Source: Clostridiales bacterium
Lineage (GTDB): Bacteria > Bacillota > Clostridia > Christensenellales > CAG-314
Length of the DNA stretch: 16,091 bases
Direction: 5' to 3'
Assembly: GCA_003537755.1 (NCBI GenBank)
Contig: DPQS01000042.1
Coordinates: forward strand, 1,366 to 17,456
How positions within the stretch are numbered: position 1 is the first letter of the stretch; each line of letters begins with the position of its first letter. A program made the position numbers and the translations under genes. Below are positions 1 through 5,537 of this stretch, piece after piece. The notes under the pieces are model-generated. The model made no database searches and was not told the origin of the DNA. It worked only from the letters and a program-made list of their open reading frames with translations.

Positions 1-1
1 A

Positions 2-199
2 AAGGTTTGCCAGTTCTGCGTTGATCGTTCTGAATTCATTGATTACAAGGACGTTGCTAAGCTCAAGAAGTATCTTACGGAAAGCGGCAAAATTTTGCCC
101 CGCCGTATGACAGGTGTTTGCGCCCGTCACCAAAGAGAACTTGCGGTAGCAATCAAGCGTGCTCGTCAGATGGCTCTCATTCCGTACGTTGCGGACTAA
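2..199 (+). CDS. rpsR: 30S ribosomal protein S18, 3' part
   Basis: The reading frame from base 2 gives 65 residues and a TAA stop; the start lies before the window. The protein begins KVCQFCVDRS, contains YKDVAKLKKYLTESGKILPR and RRMTGVCARHQRELAVAIKR, and ends ARQMALIPYVAD. This is the core of S18, which binds 16S rRNA in the small-subunit platform next to S6. The CxxC and later Cys (VCQFC, GVCARH) resemble the zinc-type S18 pattern; that is inferred from spacing only. In Bacillota the gene usually closes an rpsF-ssb-rpsR operon, and a strong terminator 12 bases after the stop fits that. Identity is very secure; only the 5' end is missing. Confidence 0.97.
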   Translation, partial: KVCQFCVDRSEFIDYKDVAKLKKYLTESGKILPRRMTGVCARHQRELAVAIKRARQMALIPYVAD

Positions 200-211
200 T
201 CGACACGAAAC

Positions 212-245
212 AGAGGTTTTGCCTTGCGCAAGACCTCTTTTTTTT
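212..245 (+). terminator. Intrinsic terminator after rpsR
   Basis: An 11-bp stem, AGAGGTTTTGC (212-222) with GCAAGACCTCT (228-238), one G-U wobble and a 5-base loop, runs straight into T residues through 245. It is a textbook Rho-independent terminator and should end the rpsR transcript. Confidence 0.93.
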
Positions 246-407
246 GTGCGCTGCGCCCGATGTTGCGACGAAATAATGTCGGCGTTTCGTGCGGCGGTGA
301 CAGGCAAGAAAAATGTGGTTTCGTCACAGCGATTGACGCGTCTTGCATTACATAAAATAATATAATCTACATGTTTAATGACGCTTGCAGTACTTATTTG
401 CAAGGCG
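246..407. other. Non-coding spacer between rpsR terminator and next promoter
   Basis: No convincing gene is seen. The stretch holds a weak inverted repeat, ACGCTTGCA (381-389) with TGCAAGGCGT (399-408), one base bulged, which abuts the -35 box of the following promoter and could be an operator. A TATAAT at 361-366 has a TTGACG at 333-338, but the 22-base spacing is too long for a standard promoter. Confidence 0.5.
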
Positions 408-436
408 TTGACAACGGCAGCTTAATGTTGTAAAAT
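408..436 (+). promoter_or_regulatory. Sigma-A type promoter for the phosphoribosyltransferase gene
   Basis: TTGACA at 408-413, a 17-base spacer, and TAAAAT at 431-436. The -35 is a perfect match, the -10 has five of six bases, and the spacing is optimal. Transcription should start near 443, leaving a leader of roughly 100 bases before the ATG at 541. Confidence 0.8.
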
Positions 437-447
437 ATTATATTGTG

Positions 448-536
448 GTGCCGTGGTGTAAACGGCGCAAAAACGAGCCTTCGGGCACTGAAAACGTCGG
501 GAAAAAACCGACAATCACCTACAAGGGGGTAACACC
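448..536 (+). promoter_or_regulatory. Hairpin-rich 5' leader, possible cis-regulatory RNA
   Basis: Three small hairpins follow each other. The first is GTGCCG (448-453) with CGGCGC (463-468). The second is GCC-TTCG-GGC (477-486), a C(UUCG)G tetraloop. The third is GTCGG (496-500) with CCGAC (508-512). The first loop contains GGTGT (455-459), complementary to ACACC (532-536) between the Shine-Dalgarno (523-530) and the start codon, so a pseudoknot could cover the start region. I recognise none of the known purine, PRPP, ZTP or guanidine riboswitch signatures. A regulatory role is inference. Confidence 0.35.
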
Positions 537-540
537 TATC

Positions 541-1077
541 ATGGAATTTTTTACAGTAGATCTTCACGGATATGAAGCCAAACTTCCCGTTTTGCCGCTT
601 CCCAGCGGTGTTAAAATCTGCTTTTTCAACCTGCACGGCAACGTCGAACTGACCGAACACTGCGCAAAAGAACTTGCCAAAATGGTTTCCGACTGCGACG
701 TGTTGCTGACAGCCGAAAGCAAAGGCTTGCAATTGACCCACGCAATGGCTCGCGACCTCGGACAACCGTACTATGCAGTGGCGCGCAAGTCCAAAAAACT
801 GTATATGCAGGACGGTCTCGAAGTGGAAATAAACTCCAGTATTACCACCGGCGCAAAGCAAAAACTGTACATTTCCAAGTTTGACGCTGACCTGCTTAAG
901 GGCAAAAAGGTGGGCATTATCGATGACGTTGTAAGCACCGGCAACAGCCTGCTGGGGCTTGAAGAACTTGTCCGTCTTGCAGGCGGTATCATTCAAAAAA
1001 AAGCGTTTGTGCTTGCAGAGGGTGACGCAGCGAGAAGATCCGACATCTGCTATCTCGGCACGATTCCCCTTCTGTAA
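541..1077 (+). CDS. Purine-type phosphoribosyltransferase (APRT/XPRT-like)
   Basis: A 178-residue protein. The ATG at 541 is chosen because AAGGGGGT (523-530) sits 10 bases upstream; an in-frame GTG at 445 would place the start inside the leader hairpins and lacks a binding site. The PRPP-binding loop of type I phosphoribosyltransferases is clear at residues 124-136 (VGIIDDVVSTGNS), with the paired acidic residues and STG. TAESKGLQL (57-65) and AVARKSKKLY (79-88) correspond to the ESRG- and RK-containing segments of adenine phosphoribosyltransferases. The enzyme should transfer phosphoribose from PRPP to a purine base in cytosolic salvage. Whether the base is adenine, xanthine or another cannot be settled here. 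Length is typical of the family. It has its own promoter and leader. Confidence 0.85.
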   Translation: MEFFTVDLHGYEAKLPVLPLPSGVKICFFNLHGNVELTEHCAKELAKMVSDCDVLLTAESKGLQLTHAMARDLGQPYYAVARKSKKLYMQDGLEVEINSSITTGAKQKLYISKFDADLLKGKKVGIIDDVVSTGNSLLGLEELVRLAGGIIQKKAFVLAEGDAARRSDICYLGTIPLL

Positions 1078-1182
1078 CGGCACACTTTATTGCTCGCTTT
1101 TTACCGAAATCAAGCGCAAACGGCGCAATGCCGTTGTTGAAATCGTGTCAGATTTATGCTGCGAACACAACGGAAAAAAGTA

Positions 1183-1211
1183 ACGATATTTTTACAACGT
1201 ATCGTGTTTTT
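1183..1211 (+). terminator. Weak terminator-like hairpin after the phosphoribosyltransferase gene
   Basis: ACGATA (1183-1188) can pair with TATCGT (1200-1205), followed by GTTTTT. The stem is short and AT-rich, so termination would be inefficient. A second small hairpin without a T tract, AACGGC (1119-1124) with GCCGTT (1130-1135), lies upstream. The 199-base gap contains no convincing promoter, so read-through into the ligase gene is possible. Confidence 0.3.
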
Positions 1212-1276
1212 GAATACAGCGACGCTTGAAGAATCGTAAAAACGCGGCAATTCCGAAGGGAAATTTTATTTATAAA

Positions 1277-2827
1277 ATGACTTGTTACGAACTTCTACAA
1301 CAACATATCGACAGGCATGGGAAGTGGTATTTCTACGGGCGTGCCGTTGGCGTAAGTCGCATTCTGCGAGAAATCGAAGGCTTGGCGGCGGCGTTTACCG
1401 ACCTCGGACTGAAGAAGGGCGATGTCGTTTCGCTGTACCTGCCGACCTGCCCGCAAAGCATAGCGGCGTTTTACGCATGCTCTAAACTCGGCATCGTGGC
1501 AAGTTTCATTCACCCGCGTATGAGCGTGGCGACGGTTGCGGACATTGTTGCAAAAACGGGCAGCAAAGCCGTGTTTTTCTTCGACGCGCTCAACACCTCG
1601 GACGAGCCTTTTGCCGACATGGCACCCATTGCGGTGCGCTGCTCGGTTGCCGACTACGAGGGGGTTCTTGCGCCGTTGTTCAAATGGTATTCGCGTTGCA
1701 AGTGCGAACGTAAAAAGGGCGTATATGCCTATTCCGCGTTGGTGGAAAAACGCAAATCCACGCAGATTGTCGGCACGGACGAGGACGTTGTGTGTTACAT
1801 GCACAGCGGCGGTACCAGCGGCGAACCCAAGGTGGTTGCTTTGTCCAACCGCGCAATGAACTATGTTGCCGAAACGATAGGCAAATTGCACCGTCAGGAA
1901 CACGCTTGCGGCAAGTATGCGCTGGTCACGTTGCCTGTGTTCCATGCTTACGGTTTGTGTGCTTCGGTACACGCTCCGTTGCTGTTAGGCTACAGCCTGG
2001 CACTTGTGCCGAAATTCGGCGCAAAACCCGTAAGACGCTATTTGAGGCGGTTAAACGTCGGTTTGTGGCTGGTTGTGCCGGGAATGTTGCGTAAATTGAT
2101 CAGTCAGAACAAATTCGCCTGTAAGGGGCTTGCGCATATCCGCGACCTGTGGTGCGGCGGCGACTACATCGAACAATCGCTTGTTGACGAGGTCAACAAT
2201 ATTCTGCGCGATTGCGGAAGCAACGCAACGCTTTTGCGCGGTTACGGGCTTACGGAAACCTGCGGCGCGGTGGTTGTCAGCAGTGGCAAAAACAATCGCA
2301 AACTCAGTTGCGGCAAACCCATTGACGGCACGCGCGTGGAAGTAGTTGACGACCTCGGGCATGTGCAGCCTGTCAACACTGTGGGCGAACTGGTCATTTA
2401 CTCGCCTGCGCTTATGACGCGCTACCTTGACGGCGGCGAAGCCTGGACAGGCGACGGCGGCGTGAAAACCGGCGACGTAGGCTACATCGACGACGACGGC
2501 TACGTGTACGTAATCGACCGCAAAAAACGCTCGGTCAAAATTGCTTCGATAAACGTTTTCCCTGCGGAAGTGGAACGCTGCATATGCACTTTGCCGTACG
2601 TAACGCAGTGTTGCGTTGTCGGATACAAGCAACAAAACAAACAATTTCTCAAAGCCTTTGTAACACTTGACAAAAAAGTCCCCGTGGACGAAAATAAACT
2701 TGTCGACGAAGTTAAGCAGGTATGCCTTACTCAGTTGTCGCCGTATGCCGTGCCCGAAAGGGTGGAAGTTATCGACAAGATGCCGATGACGGCTATCGGG
2801 AAGGTTGATTACCGTTCCCTTCAATGA
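1277..2827 (+). CDS. AMP-dependent acyl-CoA synthetase/ligase family protein
   Basis: A 516-residue adenylate-forming enzyme of the ANL superfamily. Motifs in order: YMHSGGTSGEPK (174-185), the ATP-phosphate-binding loop; HAYG (223-226); RGYGLTETCG (321-330), the A5 motif; KTGDVGYIDDDGYVYVIDRK (397-416), containing the conserved TGD and the ribose-contacting aspartate; and GKVDY (508-512), whose Lys509 is the expected catalytic lysine of the mobile C-terminal domain. It should activate a carboxylic acid as acyl-AMP and pass it to CoA or another thiol. The acid cannot be deduced. The ATG at 1277 is preferred, with GAAGGG 16 bases upstream (rather far); a TTG at 1226 in frame has no binding site. 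There is no transmembrane segment or carrier domain, so it is a stand-alone cytosolic enzyme. Confidence 0.88.
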   Translation: MTCYELLQQHIDRHGKWYFYGRAVGVSRILREIEGLAAAFTDLGLKKGDVVSLYLPTCPQSIAAFYACSKLGIVASFIHPRMSVATVADIVAKTGSKAVFFFDALNTSDEPFADMAPIAVRCSVADYEGVLAPLFKWYSRCKCERKKGVYAYSALVEKRKSTQIVGTDEDVVCYMHSGGTSGEPKVVALSNRAMNYVAETIGKLHRQEHACGKYALVTLPVFHAYGLCASVHAPLLLGYSLALVPKFGAKPVRRYLRRLNVGLWLVVPGMLRKLISQNKFACKGLAHIRDLWCGGDYIEQSLVDEVNNILRDCGSNATLLRGYGLTETCGAVVVSSGKNNRKLSCGKPIDGTRVEVVDDLGHVQPVNTVGELVIYSPALMTRYLDGGEAWTGDGGVKTGDVGYIDDDGYVYVIDRKKRSVKIASINVFPAEVERCICTLPYVTQCCVVGYKQQNKQFLKAFVTLDKKVPVDENKLVDEVKQVCLTQLSPYAVPERVEVIDKMPMTAIGKVDYRSLQ

Positions 2828-2949
2828 CGACACATATCGGCGCATATAGCCGCTACGTGCTCAATCGCGCTCAGTCACGTACGCTTAGTACGCTCGTGTC
2901 GCGCTCATTCGCCTGTTGCGGCTCTCTGCACCAATCTGTGCCGTCATTG
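2822..2949. repeat. Palindromic intergenic repeat overlapping the ligase stop codon
   Basis: The outer arms CAATGACGACACA (2822-2834) and TGTGCCGTCATTG (2937-2949) pair at 12 of 13 positions. The left arm includes the TGA stop (2825-2827) of the preceding gene. Inside is a perfect 5-bp hairpin, CGTAC (2878-2882) with GTACG (2888-2892), and CGACAC (2828-2833) can alternatively pair with GTGTCG (2896-2901). There is no T tract, so it is not a standard terminator. It looks like a dispersed palindromic repeat element; copy number cannot be judged from one window. Confidence 0.6.
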
Positions 2950-3235
2950 CAGCCGTGTTGATATGCTTCGCACACATCTACGCCCTCACAGGAAAGTCTG
3001 TGAAAAAAAAGAAATTTGCATAAATGATTGTGCTTAAAACGGTGGCAAATGTAAGCAAATTTTAGCAACGTATGCACTTTTTGACGACGGTTTGTCGAGT
3101 GGAAGTGCGGTAAACGGCGGAAATGGTTCCGTCAAAAAACATAATAAAAATAAAAATTTTCGGAGAGGATGCGGATAATTGCCTTGTGCAAAAGGTGCTT
3201 TGACGCAAAAGTTCCCCCGAGAAGAGGAAAAACAT
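2950..3235. other. Non-coding region upstream of proS
   Basis: No gene is seen. It contains a small hairpin, CACAG (2987-2991) with CTGTG (2998-3002), followed by a run of A, and a second, GGCGGAA with TTCCGTC, just before an A/T-rich tract around 3135-3160. I looked for the conserved T-box sequence that often precedes tRNA synthetase genes in Bacillota and did not find it. No convincing -35/-10 pair is visible. Confidence 0.45.
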
Positions 3236-4675
3236 ATGGCAGAAAAACAATTTGTAACGCAAATCGCGGATATCGATACCGACTTTACGCAATGGTACAC
3301 CGATGTGGTGCTCAAAACACAGTTGGTGGACTACGGCCCCATTAAGGGCACGATGGTCATTCGCCCCTACGGCTACGCTATCTGGGAAAACATTCAGCGC
3401 GAAATGGACGCACGCTTCAAGGCGACGGGACACGTAAACGCTTATTTTCCTATGCTCATTCCCGAAAGTCTGCTCAAAAAGGAAGCGGAACACGTTGAGG
3501 GTTTTGCTCCCGAAGTGGCAATGGTTACGCGCGCAGGCGGACAGGACCTTGCCGAACCATGCGTAATTCGCCCCACAAGCGAAACCATCATTTGCGCAAT
3601 GTACAGCAAGTGGGTCAACAGTTACCGCGATCTGCCTCTTAAAATAAACCAGTGGGCAAACGTCGTCCGTTGGGAAAAAACAACGCGCCCGTTCCTGCGT
3701 ACGTCGGAATTTTTGTGGCAGGAAGGTCACACCATACACGCCACTCGTGAAGAAGCCGTTGACGAAACGCTGACAATGCTGCATCTGTATGCGGATTTCG
3801 CCAAAGACGTCCTGGCTATGCCCACGTTTATCGGCCGCAAGAGCGAAAAGGAAAAGTTTGCCGGCGCGGAAGAAACCTACGGCATGGAAGCAATGATGCT
3901 GGACGGCAAGTCGTTGCAGGCAGGCACAAGCCATCATTTCGGACAGAAATTCAGTCGCGCTTACGACATTCAGTTTCTTGACAAGGACGGCACACACAAG
4001 TACGTGTGGCAGACCAGTTGGGGTACGTCCACGCGCCTTATCGGCGGTTTGATTATGGCTCACGGCGACAAACGCGGTCTTGTTTTGCCCCCGATGGTTG
4101 CTCCCGTGCAGGTTGTAATCGTGCCTGTTGCGGCGCACAAACCCGGCGTGACGGAAGCGTGCGAAGCAATCGAGGCGGAACTTAAGGCTGCAGGCGTTCG
4201 CGTGACCCTGGACAATCGCGACCAGTCGCCAGGATGGAAGTTTAACGAATGGGAAATGAAGGGCGTGCCCTTGCGTTTCGAAGTGGGACCGCGTGACATC
4301 GAAAACGGCGTTGTGACCTACTGCAAGCGTTACGACAACGAAAAGGCAGTCATCAGTCGCGAAGGTATCGCCGCCGCCACGGTGGAAATGCTTAAACAAA
4401 TTCAGCAGGCAATGTACGAAAAGTCGCTGGCATTCCGCGACGCTCACGTGCGCGTTTGCCACACGCTTGAAGAAATCGGACAGGCACTTGACGACAAGTG
4501 CTTCGCCAAAATTGTCTGGGACGAAGACCCCGCAGGCGAAGCGTTGCTTAAGGAAAAATATCAGGCAACGGTGCGCGTTATGCTGGAACACGAAACGCCG
4601 TTCCAGGATACCTGCTCGATTACGGGCAACAAGTGCGACAAACCGGTAGTAACGTTGGTTGCAAGAGCATATTAA
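3236..4675 (+). CDS. proS: Prolyl-tRNA synthetase, archaeal/eukaryal type (ProS type 3)
   Basis: A 479-residue class II synthetase that charges tRNA-Pro with proline in the cytosol. The ATG at 3236 follows AGAGGA by about 8 bases. Motif 1 surrounds GTMVIRPYGYAIWENIQ (38-54). Motif 2 is VVRWEKTTRPFLRTSEFLWQ (143-162). Motif 3 is GTSTRLIGGLIMAHGDKRG (263-281). An anticodon-binding domain runs from about 288 to 390. The C-terminal zinc-domain-like tail has a Cys pair in DTCSITGNKC (458-467) and ends in Tyr, as is usual for this type. The editing insertion of the common bacterial ProRS is absent between motifs 2 and 3. This form is known in a minority of bacteria, including some Clostridia. Identity is very secure. 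Confidence 0.97.
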   Translation: MAEKQFVTQIADIDTDFTQWYTDVVLKTQLVDYGPIKGTMVIRPYGYAIWENIQREMDARFKATGHVNAYFPMLIPESLLKKEAEHVEGFAPEVAMVTRAGGQDLAEPCVIRPTSETIICAMYSKWVNSYRDLPLKINQWANVVRWEKTTRPFLRTSEFLWQEGHTIHATREEAVDETLTMLHLYADFAKDVLAMPTFIGRKSEKEKFAGAEETYGMEAMMLDGKSLQAGTSHHFGQKFSRAYDIQFLDKDGTHKYVWQTSWGTSTRLIGGLIMAHGDKRGLVLPPMVAPVQVVIVPVAAHKPGVTEACEAIEAELKAAGVRVTLDNRDQSPGWKFNEWEMKGVPLRFEVGPRDIENGVVTYCKRYDNEKAVISREGIAAATVEMLKQIQQAMYEKSLAFRDAHVRVCHTLEEIGQALDDKCFAKIVWDEDPAGEALLKEKYQATVRVMLEHETPFQDTCSITGNKCDKPVVTLVARAY

Positions 4676-4692
4676 AATAATTTTGGATAGAA

Positions 4693-4742
4693 GATTAAGG
4701 GGAAGGGAAACTTTTTACAAAAAGTTTCCCTTCCCCTTAATC
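4693..4742 (+). terminator. Perfect 24-bp inverted repeat after proS, probable terminator or repeat element
   Basis: The left arm (4693-4716) and right arm (4719-4742) are perfect complements of 24 bases separated only by AC; in RNA the loop would open by a few A-U pairs. The core is GGGGAAGGGAAACTTTTT and its complement. It begins 17 bases after the proS stop. No T tract follows the stem; the T residues lie inside the left arm. It may end transcription by its very stable stem, or be a dispersed repeat. Confidence 0.6.
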
Positions 4743-5097
4743 CTATTCTTTCAAAAACTTTGGTTTGGACTGGGTTGCTATGCGAGTTTTTGACGTTTTA
4801 CAAGAGATTTGAAATTTTTGTGAAAACTATTTAACGAATGATGTTTGTGAATCAAAATTAAAAATCAATTTTGAAATATATTTTTAACGAGCAAGGTTTT
4901 TATTGTTTGTCTGAAGTGTTTATGTTAGTTATTCTGTTTACACTTAGCGTGTCTTTGACCATGAGGGGTGGGTGGTCGGGGTAGCGGCGCTGTGGGGGTA
5001 TTCCATAAAGTGAATGGACAGAGGACAACTTTATACAGCCAACTCAAACAGGGTCATTACAACAAATAGCCTTAGACGGGCGGAACCCTTTCGGGGG

Positions 5098-5176
5098 ATT
5101 GCCACGGCACCCGAGCGGGCACGATTAGAAAAACGTTCCAGTTTCAATGCTTATATCGCAATGGGTGTCTCGCAAT
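5098..5176. repeat. Palindromic repeat with ATTGC...GCAAT ends
   Basis: ATTGC (5098-5102) pairs with GCAAT (5172-5176). After a small internal loop, GGCACCC (5106-5112) pairs with GGGTGTC (5163-5169) with one G-U. The right side carries the heptamer CGCAATG twice (5157-5163 and 5171-5177). Read on the minus strand it begins GTCATTGCGAGACACC, resembling a family of dispersed palindromes with GTCATTGCGA ends that I know from various bacterial genomes; that link is from memory and unverified. Confidence 0.5.
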
Positions 5177-5274
5177 GACATTTTAGACAACCACTATTAA
5201 CTGTTTCTTTCTGCTACGTCCGCCGAAGTTAGTATACTCGAGGTACGAAAACCAACTATAAACCGTTAGTCAAA

Positions 5275-5427
5275 TACATCATGGGTGGCGAGGTGTTGCC
5301 AATTAGGGACATCGTCCGCGAGCCTGCGGCTGGGAAGCGTACCTGATACTAAGCCTTAATAGGCGAAGCGGCGCGAGGCATCAGCCGTTCCCATATTGGC
5401 AATTCCTCGTCAGGACCCCTTACATCA
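5275..5427. mobile_element. Putative miniature hairpin element with 7-bp flanking direct repeats
   Basis: A 139-bp segment (5282-5420) is flanked on each side by TACATCA (5275-5281 and 5421-5427), which looks like a target-site duplication. The ends pair over a long distance: CGAGG (5289-5293) with CCTCG (5405-5409), TTGCCAAT (5296-5303) with ATTGGCAA (5395-5402), and then GGGA with TCCC, separated by symmetric 2-base internal loops. Smaller hairpins, CCGC-GAGCCT-GCGG and GCC-TTAATA-GGC, sit inside. No transposase is encoded, so it would be non-autonomous. A structured RNA gene is the main alternative. Confidence 0.45.
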
Positions 5428-5463
5428 ACTTCATTGCTTCGGCGACAACTTCATTGCTTCGGC
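5426..5463. repeat. Two tandem copies of an 18-base unit
   Basis: CAACTTCATTGCTTCGGC occurs exactly twice (5426-5443 and 5446-5463), separated by GA, giving a 20-base period. The copies abut the hairpin element on one side and lie just before the promoter of the sipL-like gene on the other. Confidence 0.85.
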
Positions 5464-5478
5464 ACCCTTATTTTTTTG

Positions 5479-5507
5479 TCATATCGGCAAGCGGACAAGC
5501 ATACAAT
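5479..5507 (+). promoter_or_regulatory. Candidate sigma-E promoter for the sipL-like gene
   Basis: TCATATC (5479-5485), a 14-base spacer and CATACAAT (5500-5507). From memory of the Bacillus subtilis consensus (KMATATW, about 14 bases, CATACAHT), the -10 is a complete match and the -35 fits six of seven positions. Transcription would start near 5514, 24 bases before the ATG at 5538. Mother-cell expression is what a SipL-like protein requires. Confidence 0.65.
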
Positions 5508-5537
5508 ACGGTGTATCACATCGGTCAGGGGGTCACT

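Larger units (their letters stand above)
4743..5478. other. Gene-free block rich in inverted and direct repeats
   Basis: Reading frames here are short and lack credible starts. The first 200 bases are strongly A/T-rich; from about 4960 the sequence becomes G/C-richer and highly foldable. Pairings seen include AAGTGT (4914-4919) with ACACTT (4940-4945), GACCA with TGGTC near 4957-4977, and ATAAAGT (5005-5011) with ACTTTAT (5028-5034), plus the palindromes listed separately. A weak candidate promoter, TTGTCT (4907-4912), 17 bases, TATTCT (4930-4935), would start transcription where the foldable part begins. No tRNA, tmRNA, RNase P, SRP or 6S RNA hallmark was recognised. It may be a nest of small mobile palindromes or an unassigned structured RNA. 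Confidence 0.5.

Noticed and set aside
394..1083. A 229-codon minus-strand frame opposite the phosphoribosyltransferase
   Set aside because: Shadow; the + strand has promoter, ribosome binding site and the PRPP motif.
1226..1276. Longer N-terminus for the AMP ligase from a TTG at 1226
   Set aside because: No ribosome binding site, and the extra residues KNRKNAAIPKGNFIYK do not resemble the family; the ATG at 1277 starts near the usual N-terminus.
2950..3235. T-box riboswitch before proS
   Set aside because: The conserved AGGGTGGNACCGCG element and a following terminator are absent.
3062..4591. A 509-codon open frame on the minus strand across proS
   Set aside because: Antisense shadow of a well-conserved synthetase; no ribosome binding site or domain.
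5282..5420. Integron attC site
   Set aside because: It is palindromic and of suitable length, but the ends do not carry the paired RYYYAAC and GTTRRRY core sites.
5426..5463. CRISPR array
   Set aside because: Only two copies separated by 2 bases; there are no spacers and no cas genes.
4743..5478. tmRNA, RNase P RNA, SRP RNA, 6S RNA or tRNA in the gene-free block
   Set aside because: None of their conserved sequences or T-loop-like motifs was found on either strand by eye; a covariance search would be decisive.
5454..5537. Longer N-terminus for the sipL-like gene
   Set aside because: It would begin inside the tandem repeat and cross the sigma-E-like promoter; the ATG at 5538 has a good ribosome binding site.
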